Assembly (NCBI GenBank): GCA_003647375.1
Contig: QMMS01000021.1
Coordinates: forward strand, 1 to 27,040
Origin: Deltaproteobacteria bacterium
Lineage (GTDB): Bacteria > Desulfobacterota > Desulfobacteria > Desulfobacterales > B30-G6
Length of the DNA: 27,040 nt
Reading direction: 5' to 3'
In this document: one piece after another, positions 1-6,527 of the stretch
Layout: each line of letters begins with the position of its first letter
Position numbering within the stretch: the first letter of the stretch is position 1
The notes under the pieces: generated by a model
The model's database searches: none
The model's input: the letters and a program-made list of their open reading frames with translations, nothing else
Told to the model about the DNA's origin: nothing
Translations under genes and position numbers: made by a program

Positions 1-130
1 CAACTACCTGTAATAATATATATATTATACATATTTTTGCTTTCTTCCATCATGGCACATCTTTTGCTGCTGCTTATATAGTTTACCGGTTATCCGCAAA
101 ACTCAAGCTGGGTTGTCTTAGCGGTCTACG

Positions 131-190
131 GAAATTCGCTTTAAAGCCGGCCAAAACTCGCTCCTAAGGCGCCGTAAGGCCCGCCGCTGC
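131..190 (+). repeat. 60-bp dispersed repeat, copy A
   Basis: This 60-bp stretch ends 35 bases before the first gene of the metal operon. It matches positions 3901-3960 at 55 of 60 bases by direct comparison, in the same orientation. A diverged inverted copy lies at about 4024-4089. Shared cores include AAGCCGGCCAAAACTCGCTC and CCTAAGG. It has no convincing coding potential. The copies bracket the operon. Confidence 0.85.
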
Positions 191-225
191 AGTCGTATTT
201 AAATATGCTTAAATAAGGAGAGGAT

Positions 226-672
226 ATGAACAGATCGTGGTATATAGTGATCATTGGAATTCTGGTTACGGCCTGTATTCTGATAGGCATCAACAGTTTT
301 GGTGCAAACCTCAAGCAGACAACACTTGAAGTGTCCAACCTCTCTTGTGGCTCCTGCCTGTCACGGATCGATGATACCCTGAAAGACTATGAAGGATATT
401 CAAAACTGGGTGCAGACTTGCGGCAGGGAATCGTCGTGGTTGAACATGAAACAACCTTGAACGAGCAGATAATCGCAAAGGCTATCACCGACATCGGTTA
501 TCCGGCAAAAATCGTTACCGAAAAAGAGATTTCCGGGGCACCCGATTTGTTTAAGGGCCAGGGTGGAGGCTTTGGATGTTGTGGCGGCAGTAGAAACAGC
601 GGCTGCTCGGCATCGGCGTCAACATGGAAAAGGCTTTTTAATCGACAACCGACCGCATCATCAGCAGAATAA
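226..672 (+). CDS. Membrane-anchored heavy-metal-associated (HMA) domain protein
   Basis: This is a 148-residue protein with one N-terminal membrane segment (about residues 5-24), followed by an HMA-like fold (about 30-97). The fold carries a CGSC motif (C41, C44), the usual soft-metal site of copper and zinc chaperones, and the typical closing strand with GYPAKIV. A Gly/Ser-rich tail adds C118, C119 and C127, which could form a second thiol site; that is unusual for plain HMA chaperones. The ATG at 226 follows an AAGGAGAGG ribosome-binding site at 214-222. It is the first gene of a five-gene plus-strand operon with a DUF2318 protein and an FtsX-type ABC transporter. The N-terminal anchor suggests the domain faces the periplasm. 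Metal binding follows from the family; the actual metal and role in the transporter are inferred. Confidence 0.8.
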   Translation: MNRSWYIVIIGILVTACILIGINSFGANLKQTTLEVSNLSCGSCLSRIDDTLKDYEGYSKLGADLRQGIVVVEHETTLNEQIIAKAITDIGYPAKIVTEKEISGAPDLFKGQGGGFGCCGGSRNSGCSASASTWKRLFNRQPTASSAE

Positions 673-682
673 TTTAAAAAAA

Positions 683-699
683 CCTGCCTGTCAGGCAGG
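683..699. repeat. Short perfect hairpin between operon genes 1 and 2
   Basis: CCTGCCT and AGGCAGG (7 bp) flank a 3-base loop. A run of A lies on the left, so only the minus strand would read hairpin plus T-run. On the plus strand there is no T-tract, so it is more likely an RNA stability element or a common small repeat than an operon terminator. Confidence 0.5.
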
Positions 700-723
700 G
701 CATTTCACGCATGGAGGCAACAT

Positions 724-1191
724 ATGAAAAGAATATGGATAGGTTTGATACTGATTATGATAATTTCCCTGGGAATCGTGCCGGGAGCCTGGGCCCTGTT
801 TGGCCCCCGGGTTGATCTGCTGGTGCCCGATAACGGTGTTCTGAAAATTACGCTCAGCGACATAGATGATGGCAAAGCTCACTATTTCAAGGTAAAGGCG
901 GATGATGGTACCATGGTGACTTTTTTTACTCTCAAGAGCAGGGATGGCGTGATCCGGGCGGCCATCGATGCTTGCGATGTGTGCTACCGGTCAGGCAAGG
1001 GGTATGTCCAGGATGGTGATTTTATGGTGTGTAAAAACTGTGGCCAGAGATTCGCTTCGTCCCGGATCAATGTGGTGAAGGGCGGCTGCAACCCTGCTCC
1101 GCTAAACCGTCAGGTTGAAGGGAAACACCTGGTAATCAGTATGGCCGACATCAATCAAAATGCGTGGTACTCTAAATATAATGAACAGTAA
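724..1191 (+). CDS. DUF2318 cysteine-rich exported/membrane-anchored protein
   Basis: This 155-residue protein has a signal peptide or anchor at residues 1-24. Its conserved core holds CDVCYRSGKGY (C84, C87), CKNCGQRF (C103, C106) and GGCNPAPL (C122), the pattern of DUF2318 / FtrD-like proteins. In Campylobacter (P19 locus) and enterobacterial FetMP-Fus loci, proteins of this family sit beside FtsX-type ABC permeases and iron permeases and are thought to act in periplasmic iron handling or redox; that is family knowledge. GGAGG at 713-717 precedes the ATG. The neighbours on both sides carry HMA-like domains, so a metal or thiol-redox partner role for the downstream transporter is likely. The ligand cannot be read from the sequence. 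Confidence 0.82.
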   Translation: MKRIWIGLILIMIISLGIVPGAWALFGPRVDLLVPDNGVLKITLSDIDDGKAHYFKVKADDGTMVTFFTLKSRDGVIRAAIDACDVCYRSGKGYVQDGDFMVCKNCGQRFASSRINVVKGGCNPAPLNRQVEGKHLVISMADINQNAWYSKYNEQ

Positions 1192-1193
1192 GG

Positions 1194-1230
1194 TCATTTG
1201 GATCATCTCCAAATGAGTTGATCCAAATGA
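1194..1230 (+). promoter_or_regulatory. Mutually exclusive RNA hairpins in the metal operon
   Basis: Directly after the DUF2318 stop codon, TCATTTGGATCA (1194-1205) is perfectly complementary to TGATCCAAATGA (1219-1230), giving a 12-bp stem. Part of the left arm, CATTTGGA (1195-1202), can pair instead with TCCAAATG (1208-1215), giving an 8-bp stem. The two structures exclude each other, as in attenuators. No T-run follows. Regulation is an inference; the complementarity is seen. Confidence 0.45.
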
Positions 1231-1264
1231 AGGGTTCAAGGGTTCGAGGATTCAAGGGGTCGAG
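1230..1264. repeat. Degenerate GGGTTCAAG/GGTTCGAG repeat patch
   Basis: Imperfect tandem copies of a roughly 9-base word (AGGGTTCAAG, GGTTCGAGG, ATTCAAGGGG) lie in the gap before the next operon gene. The same word family returns at 2909-2947 and, in opposite orientation, at 3035-3087. Confidence 0.6.
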
Positions 1265-1294
1265 TGAACTGATTAAAACTATAAAGAGTTAAAA

Positions 1295-1750
1295 ATGATG
1301 TCAACAATCACTATGGCATATGATCTTGAAAAATACAGAGACAAACGGGAGAAAGTTCTCGGTGTAAAGAAGAAAGGCATCAGCTTTGGCGTCTGGGCGG
1401 CAACGGTATCGGCCATCATCATCGTGGGACTGATTTCCATGGTCGCACCCAAATCGATTGCCTATTTCAGCACCCGGAATCTGGATGACGTCATCTATAA
1501 ACTGTCGGGAGTTCAGAGTTGGCCCCAGGAGATTATTCATACCATTACGACCCTGGACGGTGTTAAATTAGCTATATCCGATAAGGATGGCGCCAGACTG
1601 GTTGTGACGTTTGACCGGTCCATCACGGACGCTGAGAGCATATCGACATTTTTTAAGGAGAATGGATACCAAGCTGTCCTGCTGAACAGGGTCAGCCACC
1701 GTCAGCGGATCCAGACTGAGCAGGAGGAGGCGGAGCTTGAAACTCTATAA
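1295..1750 (+). CDS. Small membrane protein with HMA-like C-terminal domain
   Basis: This 151-residue protein has a charged N-terminus, one membrane segment (about residues 32-58) and a soluble domain of about 70 residues. That domain (TTLDGVKLAISD ... FFKENGYQAVLL) reads like an HMA-type beta-alpha-beta fold but lacks the CxxC metal motif. No family name is certain. ATG codons occur at 1295 and 1298, with only a weak ribosome-binding site, so the start is uncertain. The gene overlaps the next one (permease, TTG at 1737) by 14 bases, and its 3' end supplies that gene's ribosome-binding site, which implies translational coupling. Its placement between the DUF2318 gene and the permease suggests an accessory subunit of the transporter. 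Confidence 0.72.
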   Translation: MMSTITMAYDLEKYRDKREKVLGVKKKGISFGVWAATVSAIIIVGLISMVAPKSIAYFSTRNLDDVIYKLSGVQSWPQEIIHTITTLDGVKLAISDKDGARLVVTFDRSITDAESISTFFKENGYQAVLLNRVSHRQRIQTEQEEAELETL

Positions 1751-2894
1751 TATTTCCTTGAACAATCTCAGGCGCCGCAAGGGAAAAGTTATTTTTCTCG
1801 TATCGGGACTGTTGATTGGAATTGCTACCATTGTAACCCTGGTATCCATCACCCAGAGCATGTCACGGGATGTGGAAGAACGACTGGATCGTTTCGGCGC
1901 GAATATCGTCATGACCCCCAGAAGTGAAAATCTTTCCTTGAGTTACGGCGGAATTACCGTGGGTGGTGTCAATTACGAAACAGTTGAATTCATGGAGTCG
2001 GATCTGGCGAATATCCGGGACATAAAGAACAGTCAAAATCTCGGTATCATCGCCCCCAAAGTGCTGGGTCCCTGGGAAATGGATGGGAAACGGGTGCTCC
2101 TCATGGGTGCGGATCTCCAGACAGAACTGAGCATGAAAACCTGGTGGCAGTTCGATGGCATGCCCACGGGCAGCCCGGATGATTTGATTGTCGGGTCCGA
2201 GGCCGCCAGAATATTTGGCCTGGCACTCGGAGATCCTCTGAAACTGGGGACCGATGAATTTGTTGTTTCAACGATTTTGCACCCCACCGGTGGTCCTGAA
2301 GACGGTATTATCGTTGGGGACCTGCACCGTTTTCAAACGGTTCTGGGCAAACCTGGACGCATTTCCATGGTGGAAATCTCAGCTTTTTGCCGTGGCTGTC
2401 CCATTACCGAAATTACCCTCCAGATTGCGGAAAAGTTTCCCAACGCCAAGGTGACGGCCTTGAAACAGGCTGTCATGTCAAAAATGCAGTCTATCGAAAT
2501 GATAAAATCCTTCAGCTACGGTGTCGCTGCCCTGGTGATTTTTATCGGCTCGCTTCTCGTATTCGTGACCATGATGGGCTCGGTAAACGAGCGGACCCGA
2601 GAAATCGGAATTTTCCGCGCCATCGGTTTCCGACAGGGCCACATCATGCAGATCATTCTCCTGGAGGCCATGGTGGTGGGCTTGATCGGTGGTTTTCTGG
2701 GATATCTCATAGGCAATGGCATTGCCTGGCTGGCGATCCCGTTTATTATTCAGGAAAGTACCTTATCCAGCCTGGATGTGACGCTGGGCGGCGTTTCGCT
2801 GATTCTCTCGGTGTCACTGAGCCTGTTGGCAAGCCTCTATCCGGCCGTGAAAGCCAGCAGAATGGATCCCAGTTCGGCTTTGCGGGCTCTGTAA
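1737..2894 (+). CDS. FtsX/MacB-type ABC transporter permease
   Basis: This 385-residue permease has the usual layout: TM1 (about 17-40), a large periplasmic domain (about 41-255) and three C-terminal membrane segments (about 258-282, 305-335, 348-372) with the FtsX-family pattern NERTREIGIFRAIGF after the second. A CRGC motif (C218, C221) near the end of the periplasmic domain is not a general feature of MacB permeases and could bind metal or form a disulfide. The start is TTG at 1737: AGGAGGAGG at 1722-1730 lies six bases upstream and the reading frame opens directly into KLYNISLNNLRRRKGK, typical of the family. It pairs with the ATPase at 3149. Such transporters often drive periplasmic rather than transmembrane work. 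The substrate is unknown; the operon points to metals. Confidence 0.88.
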   Translation: MKLYNISLNNLRRRKGKVIFLVSGLLIGIATIVTLVSITQSMSRDVEERLDRFGANIVMTPRSENLSLSYGGITVGGVNYETVEFMESDLANIRDIKNSQNLGIIAPKVLGPWEMDGKRVLLMGADLQTELSMKTWWQFDGMPTGSPDDLIVGSEAARIFGLALGDPLKLGTDEFVVSTILHPTGGPEDGIIVGDLHRFQTVLGKPGRISMVEISAFCRGCPITEITLQIAEKFPNAKVTALKQAVMSKMQSIEMIKSFSYGVAALVIFIGSLLVFVTMMGSVNERTREIGIFRAIGFRQGHIMQIILLEAMVVGLIGGFLGYLIGNGIAWLAIPFIIQESTLSSLDVTLGGVSLILSVSLSLLASLYPAVKASRMDPSSALRAL

Positions 2895-2908
2895 CAGGGG
2901 AGAAAATG

Positions 2909-2947
2909 GGGTTCAAGGGTCCGAGGGTGATACAAGGGTTCGAGGGT
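2909..2947. repeat. Degenerate GGGTTCAAG/GGTTCGAG repeat patch
   Basis: This is the same word family as at 1230-1264 (GGTTCAAGGGTCCGAGGG and a following copy), directly after the permease stop. Confidence 0.55.
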
Positions 2948-2975
2948 AGCTGACTGCTATAAGCGAACAGCGGCG

Positions 2976-3015
2976 TCCCAGCTTCCCAGCTTCCCAGCTT
3001 CCCAGCTTCCCAGCC
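2976..3015. repeat. 8-bp tandem repeat (TCCCAGCT, five units)
   Basis: Four exact TCCCAGCT units and a fifth ending in C instead of T run head to tail. They lie in the 254-base gap between permease and ATPase, which otherwise holds word repeats at 2909-2947 and 3035-3087 and a hairpin at 3087-3110. Translation of the complementary strand gives EAGKLGSW-type low-complexity peptide, which I do not regard as a gene. Confidence 0.85.
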
Positions 3016-3086
3016 TCAAAGCATCCCAGCATACAAGGGTCCGAGTTAAACATTTGAATCCTTGAATCCTGGACCCCTTGGACCCT

Positions 3087-3110
3087 TTCTCCCAACTAAA
3101 ATTGGGAGAA
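3087..3110 (+). repeat. 9-bp perfect hairpin upstream of the ABC ATPase gene
   Basis: TTCTCCCAA (3087-3095) and TTGGGAGAA (3102-3110) flank a 6-base loop. It lies 38 bases before the ATPase start. No T-run follows, so it is more likely an mRNA processing or stability element than a terminator. Confidence 0.55.
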
Positions 3111-3148
3111 GAACCTAATATTTAGATACGTAACAGGAAAATAAAACA

Positions 3149-3838
3149 ATGAATGGTAACGATCATCTTATCGAAATTCAGGATCTGGGAAGAGAGTACA
3201 TGACCGGTGATACTACGGTCTGCGCTATCAAGGAAATGAGTTTCTTCATCGACGACGGCGAGTTTGTCAGCATCGTAGGCCAGTCCGGAGCGGGCAAAAG
3301 CACACTCCTGTCGGCCCTGGGGGGCCTGAATCAACCCACCCGGGGAAATGTATGGGTAGATACACTGGACCTGTATGGTCTGACCAGTGAACAACGCGCA
3401 GATTTTCGGAGCGAGTATGTGGGATTTGTTTTTCAGTCTTTTCAGCTCATTCCATATTTGACCGCAATGGAAAACGTAAAGATCCCCCTTTCCATCGCCG
3501 GTATTAAAAAGGATAATCAGGCAGATATGGCTGCGGTGGCGCTTGAGAAAGTGGGGCTTCAGGACAAGAAAAACCGCCTGCCGGACCAGCTATCCGGAGG
3601 TGAGCAGGAGCGTGTGGCCATCGCACGTGCTATCGTGAACAGACCACCCATTGTGCTGGCAGATGAACCCACCGGAAATCTTGACAGCAAGACAGCGGAC
3701 GATGTCATCGACTTGTTGAAACAGCTGAACCATGAGGGGCAGACCGTCATCATGGTGACCCATAACAAAAAACTGTGCCAACATACGGACCGGACGGTTC
3801 ACGTCAGGGATGGACTATGTATTCTGGGAGATGGTTAG
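3149..3838 (+). CDS. LolD/MacB-family ABC transporter ATP-binding protein
   Basis: This complete 229-residue nucleotide-binding subunit has Walker [10 protein letters not shown] (44-52), a Q-loop at Q96, the signature LSGGEQ (148-153), Walker B IVLADE (168-173) followed by the family's PTGNLDS, and the switch histidine H195. The length and the PTGNLDS motif are typical of LolD/MacB/FtsE-like ATPases, which work with FtsX-type permeases such as the one at 1737-2894. The start ATG is preceded by AGGA ten bases upstream. It is the last gene of the operon; a repeat-rich 551-base gap follows. Its role is to energise the permease; the substrate is inferred to be metal- or redox-related from the upstream genes. 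Confidence 0.92.
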   Translation: MNGNDHLIEIQDLGREYMTGDTTVCAIKEMSFFIDDGEFVSIVGQSGAGKSTLLSALGGLNQPTRGNVWVDTLDLYGLTSEQRADFRSEYVGFVFQSFQLIPYLTAMENVKIPLSIAGIKKDNQADMAAVALEKVGLQDKKNRLPDQLSGGEQERVAIARAIVNRPPIVLADEPTGNLDSKTADDVIDLLKQLNHEGQTVIMVTHNKKLCQHTDRTVHVRDGLCILGDG

Positions 3839-3900
3839 CCTGGAAATTATTAGAAACGGGTTGTAAACAAACCGCAATTTCGGAAGTTTGCCGGCCTTCG

Positions 3901-3960
3901 GAAATTCGTTTTTAAGCCGGCCAAAACTCGCTCCTAAGGCACCGTAAGATCCGCCGCTGC
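3901..3960 (+). repeat. 60-bp dispersed repeat, copy B
   Basis: It is identical to positions 131-190 at 55 of 60 bases, in the same orientation, 3770 bases away. The two copies enclose exactly the five-gene metal operon. Confidence 0.85.
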
Positions 3961-4023
3961 CAGTTTTATCAAAATATATTTTATGAAAAAGGGTAGTTCT
4001 CTACCTGAAATCGTTGCAACAAA

Positions 4024-4089
4024 GCGGCGGTCCTAACGGGTCCTAAGGATCTTCAAACAGTTGCCCGGCTTAAAAACGAATCCCCGAAG
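4024..4089 (-). repeat. 60-bp dispersed repeat, diverged inverted copy C
   Basis: Read on the minus strand it shares CTTCGG, ATTCGTTTTTAAGCCGG, CCTTAGG and GACCGCCGC, in order, with copy B. It is more diverged in the middle. With copy B it forms an inverted pair about 190 bases across. Confidence 0.7.
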
Positions 4090-4259
4090 ACCTCCGTTTG
4101 TAGCGAAACTTGAGCTTTATAAGGGTTGCCATAAATATGTTCCGAATGAGTTTAACGGATATCGGAGTAAACAGAACGTTATTTTGACAAATGCTATAAT
4201 TGTAACCGGATTTCAGAATAGATAGATAAGTTATCCCCTAATTTCTTAAAAGAAATGAA

Positions 4260-4384
4260 CCCGGATATTTCACGAAGCAAGGTTGGTGCAGCCGCAAGGC
4301 ATTTCAGTCTGAAGCCGTAGTATGCTACTGCGAAGACTGAATAACGCCGCGGATGCGCTAAGATTGCTCCGTGAAATATTCGGG
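4260..4384. repeat. 125-bp imperfect palindrome
   Basis: The outer arms 4260-4280 and 4364-4384 match as inverted repeats at 19 of 21 bases (core ATATTTCACG). Inner arms around CATTTCAGTCT and AGACTGAATAACG continue the pairing toward a centre near TAGTATGCTA. It ends six bases before the stop codon of the minus-strand flavoprotein gene, so it could form a large 3' hairpin on that transcript or be a non-autonomous mobile repeat. Confidence 0.8.
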
Positions 4385-4389
4385 TCGGG

Positions 4390-5415
4390 TTAGGTGCAGG
4401 TGGTGTCGAATACCCGATGAATCCGTTGGAGTTCTTTTTCCGCGTCCTGAACGAGTTCAGCGATGATGTCCCTGACGGGCATTACCTTGTTCGCAAGGCC
4501 CACCGATTGTCCGGCCATTAATGACCCTGTGTGAACCTTTCCTTCTATGGCCGCTTCCCGAAGTGCGCCGGCCCAGAAGTTTTCAACGTCAAACTGAGCC
4601 TGCTGTGGATCGATGGTGCCGTCGTTCAGCCGTTCCATGATGTCGAGTTGAAGCTTGCCGAACTGTGTGGTCCCTTTGTTTTTCAGCGCTCTTACAGGGA
4701 TGACGGGCAGGCGACTGTCGAATTGCGGGGTTGCCACGGCATCTTTGGCTTTGGCTTTTCTGAAGGTTTCTTTGAACTCCGGGTGGGCCTTACATTCATC
4801 AGACATGACAAACCGGGTTCCCATCTGAATGCCGGCAGCTCCCATCATGAGCAGATGGGCCATCATGCGGCCGGTTGCAATACCTCCGGCAACAAAAATG
4901 GGCACGGAATCGATTGTAAAGAGAACCTCCTGCAGCAGTACGGAGAGGGTGACAGGACCGATGTGGCCTCCTGCTTCGGACCCCTCCAGCATCAACGCGT
5001 CCGTGCCCATCTTTATGAGCCGTTTGGCCAGGGGCGCCGTGGGAGCAAAGCAGATGACTTTAGCGCCGGATTCCTGGGCTTTCCGGATTTCCGGCTCTCT
5101 TGGAATTGAGCCTGCAAACATGATGATGTCGCATTTCATGTCGCAAACCATCTTCAGTTGATCTTTGTAAATGGGTGAAACTGTTATGAGGTTGATACCA
5201 AAAGGTTTGTCGGAATACTTCCGGACAGCCGTGATCTCTTTTCCAAGGATGTCCACAGGCGTATTGCCACCGGCTAAAAATCCAAAGCCACCGGCATTTC
5301 CGATATCTCCCACGAGCCTGTAATCACTGATCCAGGTCATGGCACCGCACATGATGGGATATCGACACCCCAGGAATTCCTGCCCAAAGCTTAAAAAATT
5401 ATCTATCAGCATCAT
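4390..5415 (-). CDS. FabK / nitronate monooxygenase-like FMN flavoprotein
   Basis: This 341-residue TIM-barrel flavoprotein belongs to the 2-nitropropane dioxygenase-like family. It shows the N-terminal RYPIMCGAMTWIS and GGFGFLAGG motifs, the family EGSEAGGHIG with H151, the phosphate-binding FVAGGIATG and the later GIQMGTRF. The family covers nitronate monooxygenases, the enoyl-ACP reductase FabK and uncharacterised oxidoreductases, and the sequence alone does not decide among them. Two ATG codons start the frame, at 5415 and 5412, immediately after the stop codon of the MOSC gene. No ribosome-binding site is evident, so translation is probably coupled. It is the last gene of the HTH-MOSC-flavoprotein set. 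The context with MOSC hints at redox detoxification, which is a weak inference. Confidence 0.85.
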   Translation of the reverse strand: MMLIDNFLSFGQEFLGCRYPIMCGAMTWISDYRLVGDIGNAGGFGFLAGGNTPVDILGKEITAVRKYSDKPFGINLITVSPIYKDQLKMVCDMKCDIIMFAGSIPREPEIRKAQESGAKVICFAPTAPLAKRLIKMGTDALMLEGSEAGGHIGPVTLSVLLQEVLFTIDSVPIFVAGGIATGRMMAHLLMMGAAGIQMGTRFVMSDECKAHPEFKETFRKAKAKDAVATPQFDSRLPVIPVRALKNKGTTQFGKLQLDIMERLNDGTIDPQQAQFDVENFWAGALREAAIEGKVHTGSLMAGQSVGLANKVMPVRDIIAELVQDAEKELQRIHRVFDTTCT

Positions 5416-5850
5416 CTATTTATCTATGATCTGAATGTCATCGTTGCAAGATATTTTCCCGCCTGCTATCACTCTGGCGAAAATACCTCTTTTCGGCATA
5501 ATGCAGTCACCTGCCTGGTAGTAAATGGCACACTTGTTGTGACATTCTTTGCCAATCTGGGTGATTTCAAGGAGAACCGTATGCCCTATCCTGAGGCGGC
5601 TTCCGATGGGCAAACCGGGCAAATCAATGCCGCTGGTAGCGATATTTTCGGCAAAATCTCCGAAGTCGACATCAACGCCCTTTGCTTGCATGCCATGGAT
5701 ATCTTCCATGGCCAGAAGACTTACCTGCCGGTGCCAGGGGCCGGCATGCGCATCCCCTTCGATGCCGTGATCTTCGATCAACTGGACGGATGAAACCGGT
5801 GTTTTGCGGATTCCCTTTTTCTTGCTGGTGGCGATGGATATGACTTTCAT
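5416..5850 (-). CDS. MOSC domain protein
   Basis: This is a short single-domain MOSC protein (144 residues from the ATG at 5850). It shows KKGIRKTPV near the start, HGIEGDAHAG, the ISLLAMEDI-like strand (VSLLAMEDI), GDFAENI and the Cys-containing GKECHNKCAIYYQAGDC region, then KRGIFARVI. MOSC domains bind or transfer sulfur around the molybdenum cofactor; a cysteine in the GKEC/GDC region is the expected functional residue. A TTG six codons further upstream, at 5868, would directly abut the previous stop. I prefer the ATG because homologues begin near MKVIS. No strong ribosome-binding site supports either start. fdhD lies about 0.5 kb upstream of the three-gene set, which fits a molybdoenzyme link. 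Confidence 0.87.
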   Translation of the reverse strand: MKVISIATSKKKGIRKTPVSSVQLIEDHGIEGDAHAGPWHRQVSLLAMEDIHGMQAKGVDVDFGDFAENIATSGIDLPGLPIGSRLRIGHTVLLEITQIGKECHNKCAIYYQAGDCIMPKRGIFARVIAGGKISCNDDIQIIDK

Positions 5851-5868
5851 GTCGGTATGGGTTGTCAA

Positions 5869-6258
5869 TCAGGTTTTAATGGCATCAAGAATAGGCGCAA
5901 GGACTTCACACTCCCGGCAAATAAGCATTTTTTTAGCCCACTTGTCCTGTACCTCATTGGAACAGAGGGTCCCACAGGTAAACCAGCACATATTCCCTGC
6001 TTGGAACTCCCAGGCAGGGCAGGCTCTGCGTTTTTCCGGAGGGCATTTTTTGATGGTCCAACAGTTTTTTTGAGGGTCCACAAGGCCTCTTTTTTTCATT
6101 GCCAGGTAAAATAACTGTCTTTCAACATGGGGAGGGATGGTTCTCCAGGCCTGCTCATAGCTGTGAATGGCCTTGAGTGACGTTCCCAGCAATTGAGCAA
6201 GTTCTTTTTGCGTTTTTTGCAGTTTTTTCCGAAACAAAGAGAATTCAGTACTGTCCAT
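5869..6258 (-). CDS. XRE-type HTH protein with C-terminal two-CW cysteine domain
   Basis: This 129-residue protein has a helix-turn-helix of the XRE type (about residues 8-38; KTQKELAQLLGTSLKAIHSYE) followed by a cysteine-rich domain: C66-W67, C72, C80, C91-W92, C95, C99, C114 and C117. The paired Cys-Trp motifs match what is annotated as a two-CW domain in anaerobes, a probable metal- or cluster-binding module of unknown function. It could be a metal- or redox-sensing transcription factor; that is an inference. Its stop is directly followed by the MOSC gene, and the flavoprotein gene follows that, so the three are one transcription unit. The ATG at 6258 has only a weak upstream ribosome-binding site. 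Confidence 0.82.
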   Translation of the reverse strand: MDSTEFSLFRKKLQKTQKELAQLLGTSLKAIHSYEQAWRTIPPHVERQLFYLAMKKRGLVDPQKNCWTIKKCPPEKRRACPAWEFQAGNMCWFTCGTLCSNEVQDKWAKKMLICRECEVLAPILDAIKT

Positions 6259-6291
6259 AGGGTTATCACCATTGTGAGGATAGATATTATT

Positions 6292-6438
6292 TAGTGCCCA
6301 TCCATAAATGGTCTTTTTCCGTGATATCGGCGTTGGACACCATGATTTAACTCCTCAAAATAGCACGCTATTACTCCGGGTTAAATCTGTTGTCCGCCTT
6401 GATCTCACGCAAAAATCCTCATTTCTGGACGGACACTA
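6292..6438. repeat. 147-bp palindromic (MITE-like) repeat
   Basis: Arms 6292-6338 and 6392-6438 are inverted copies with roughly three-quarters identity. Both outer ends read TAGTG, followed by CC.TCCA.AAATG; the inner part holds ATTTTT/GTGA.ATC and ends GGAC. A further inner pair, GATTTAAC and GTTAAATC, flanks the centre. It contains no frame. Long terminal inverted arms with no gene suggest a non-autonomous mobile element. Confidence 0.7.
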
Positions 6439-6527
6439 TTTAGGGTCCGATAAAGTAACCTTTAGAGCTGTAAGTGCATAGAAGTCAAACGGAACCGATC
6501 TACTGTACTAAACATTACCCCTTCAAA

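Larger units (their letters stand above)
3839..4259. other. Non-coding, repeat-rich gap after the metal operon
   Basis: No plausible gene was seen on either strand between the ATPase stop and the palindrome at 4260. The stretch holds repeat copy B (3901-3960), its diverged inverted copy C (4024-4089) and AT-rich unique sequence. No clear rho-independent terminator was found for the operon. Confidence 0.6.

Noticed and set aside
2387..2953. 188-codon plus-strand frame inside the permease gene
   Set aside because: It overlaps the permease in another frame; its translation has no family features and the permease frame has all expected motifs.
2913..3095. 60-codon minus-strand frame with EAGKLGSW-type peptide
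   Set aside because: It is the translation of the TCCCAGCT tandem repeat; there is no ribosome-binding site and no folded-protein character.
4531..5109. 192-codon plus-strand frame
   Set aside because: It is antisense to the FabK/nitronate-monooxygenase-like gene, whose motifs are intact.
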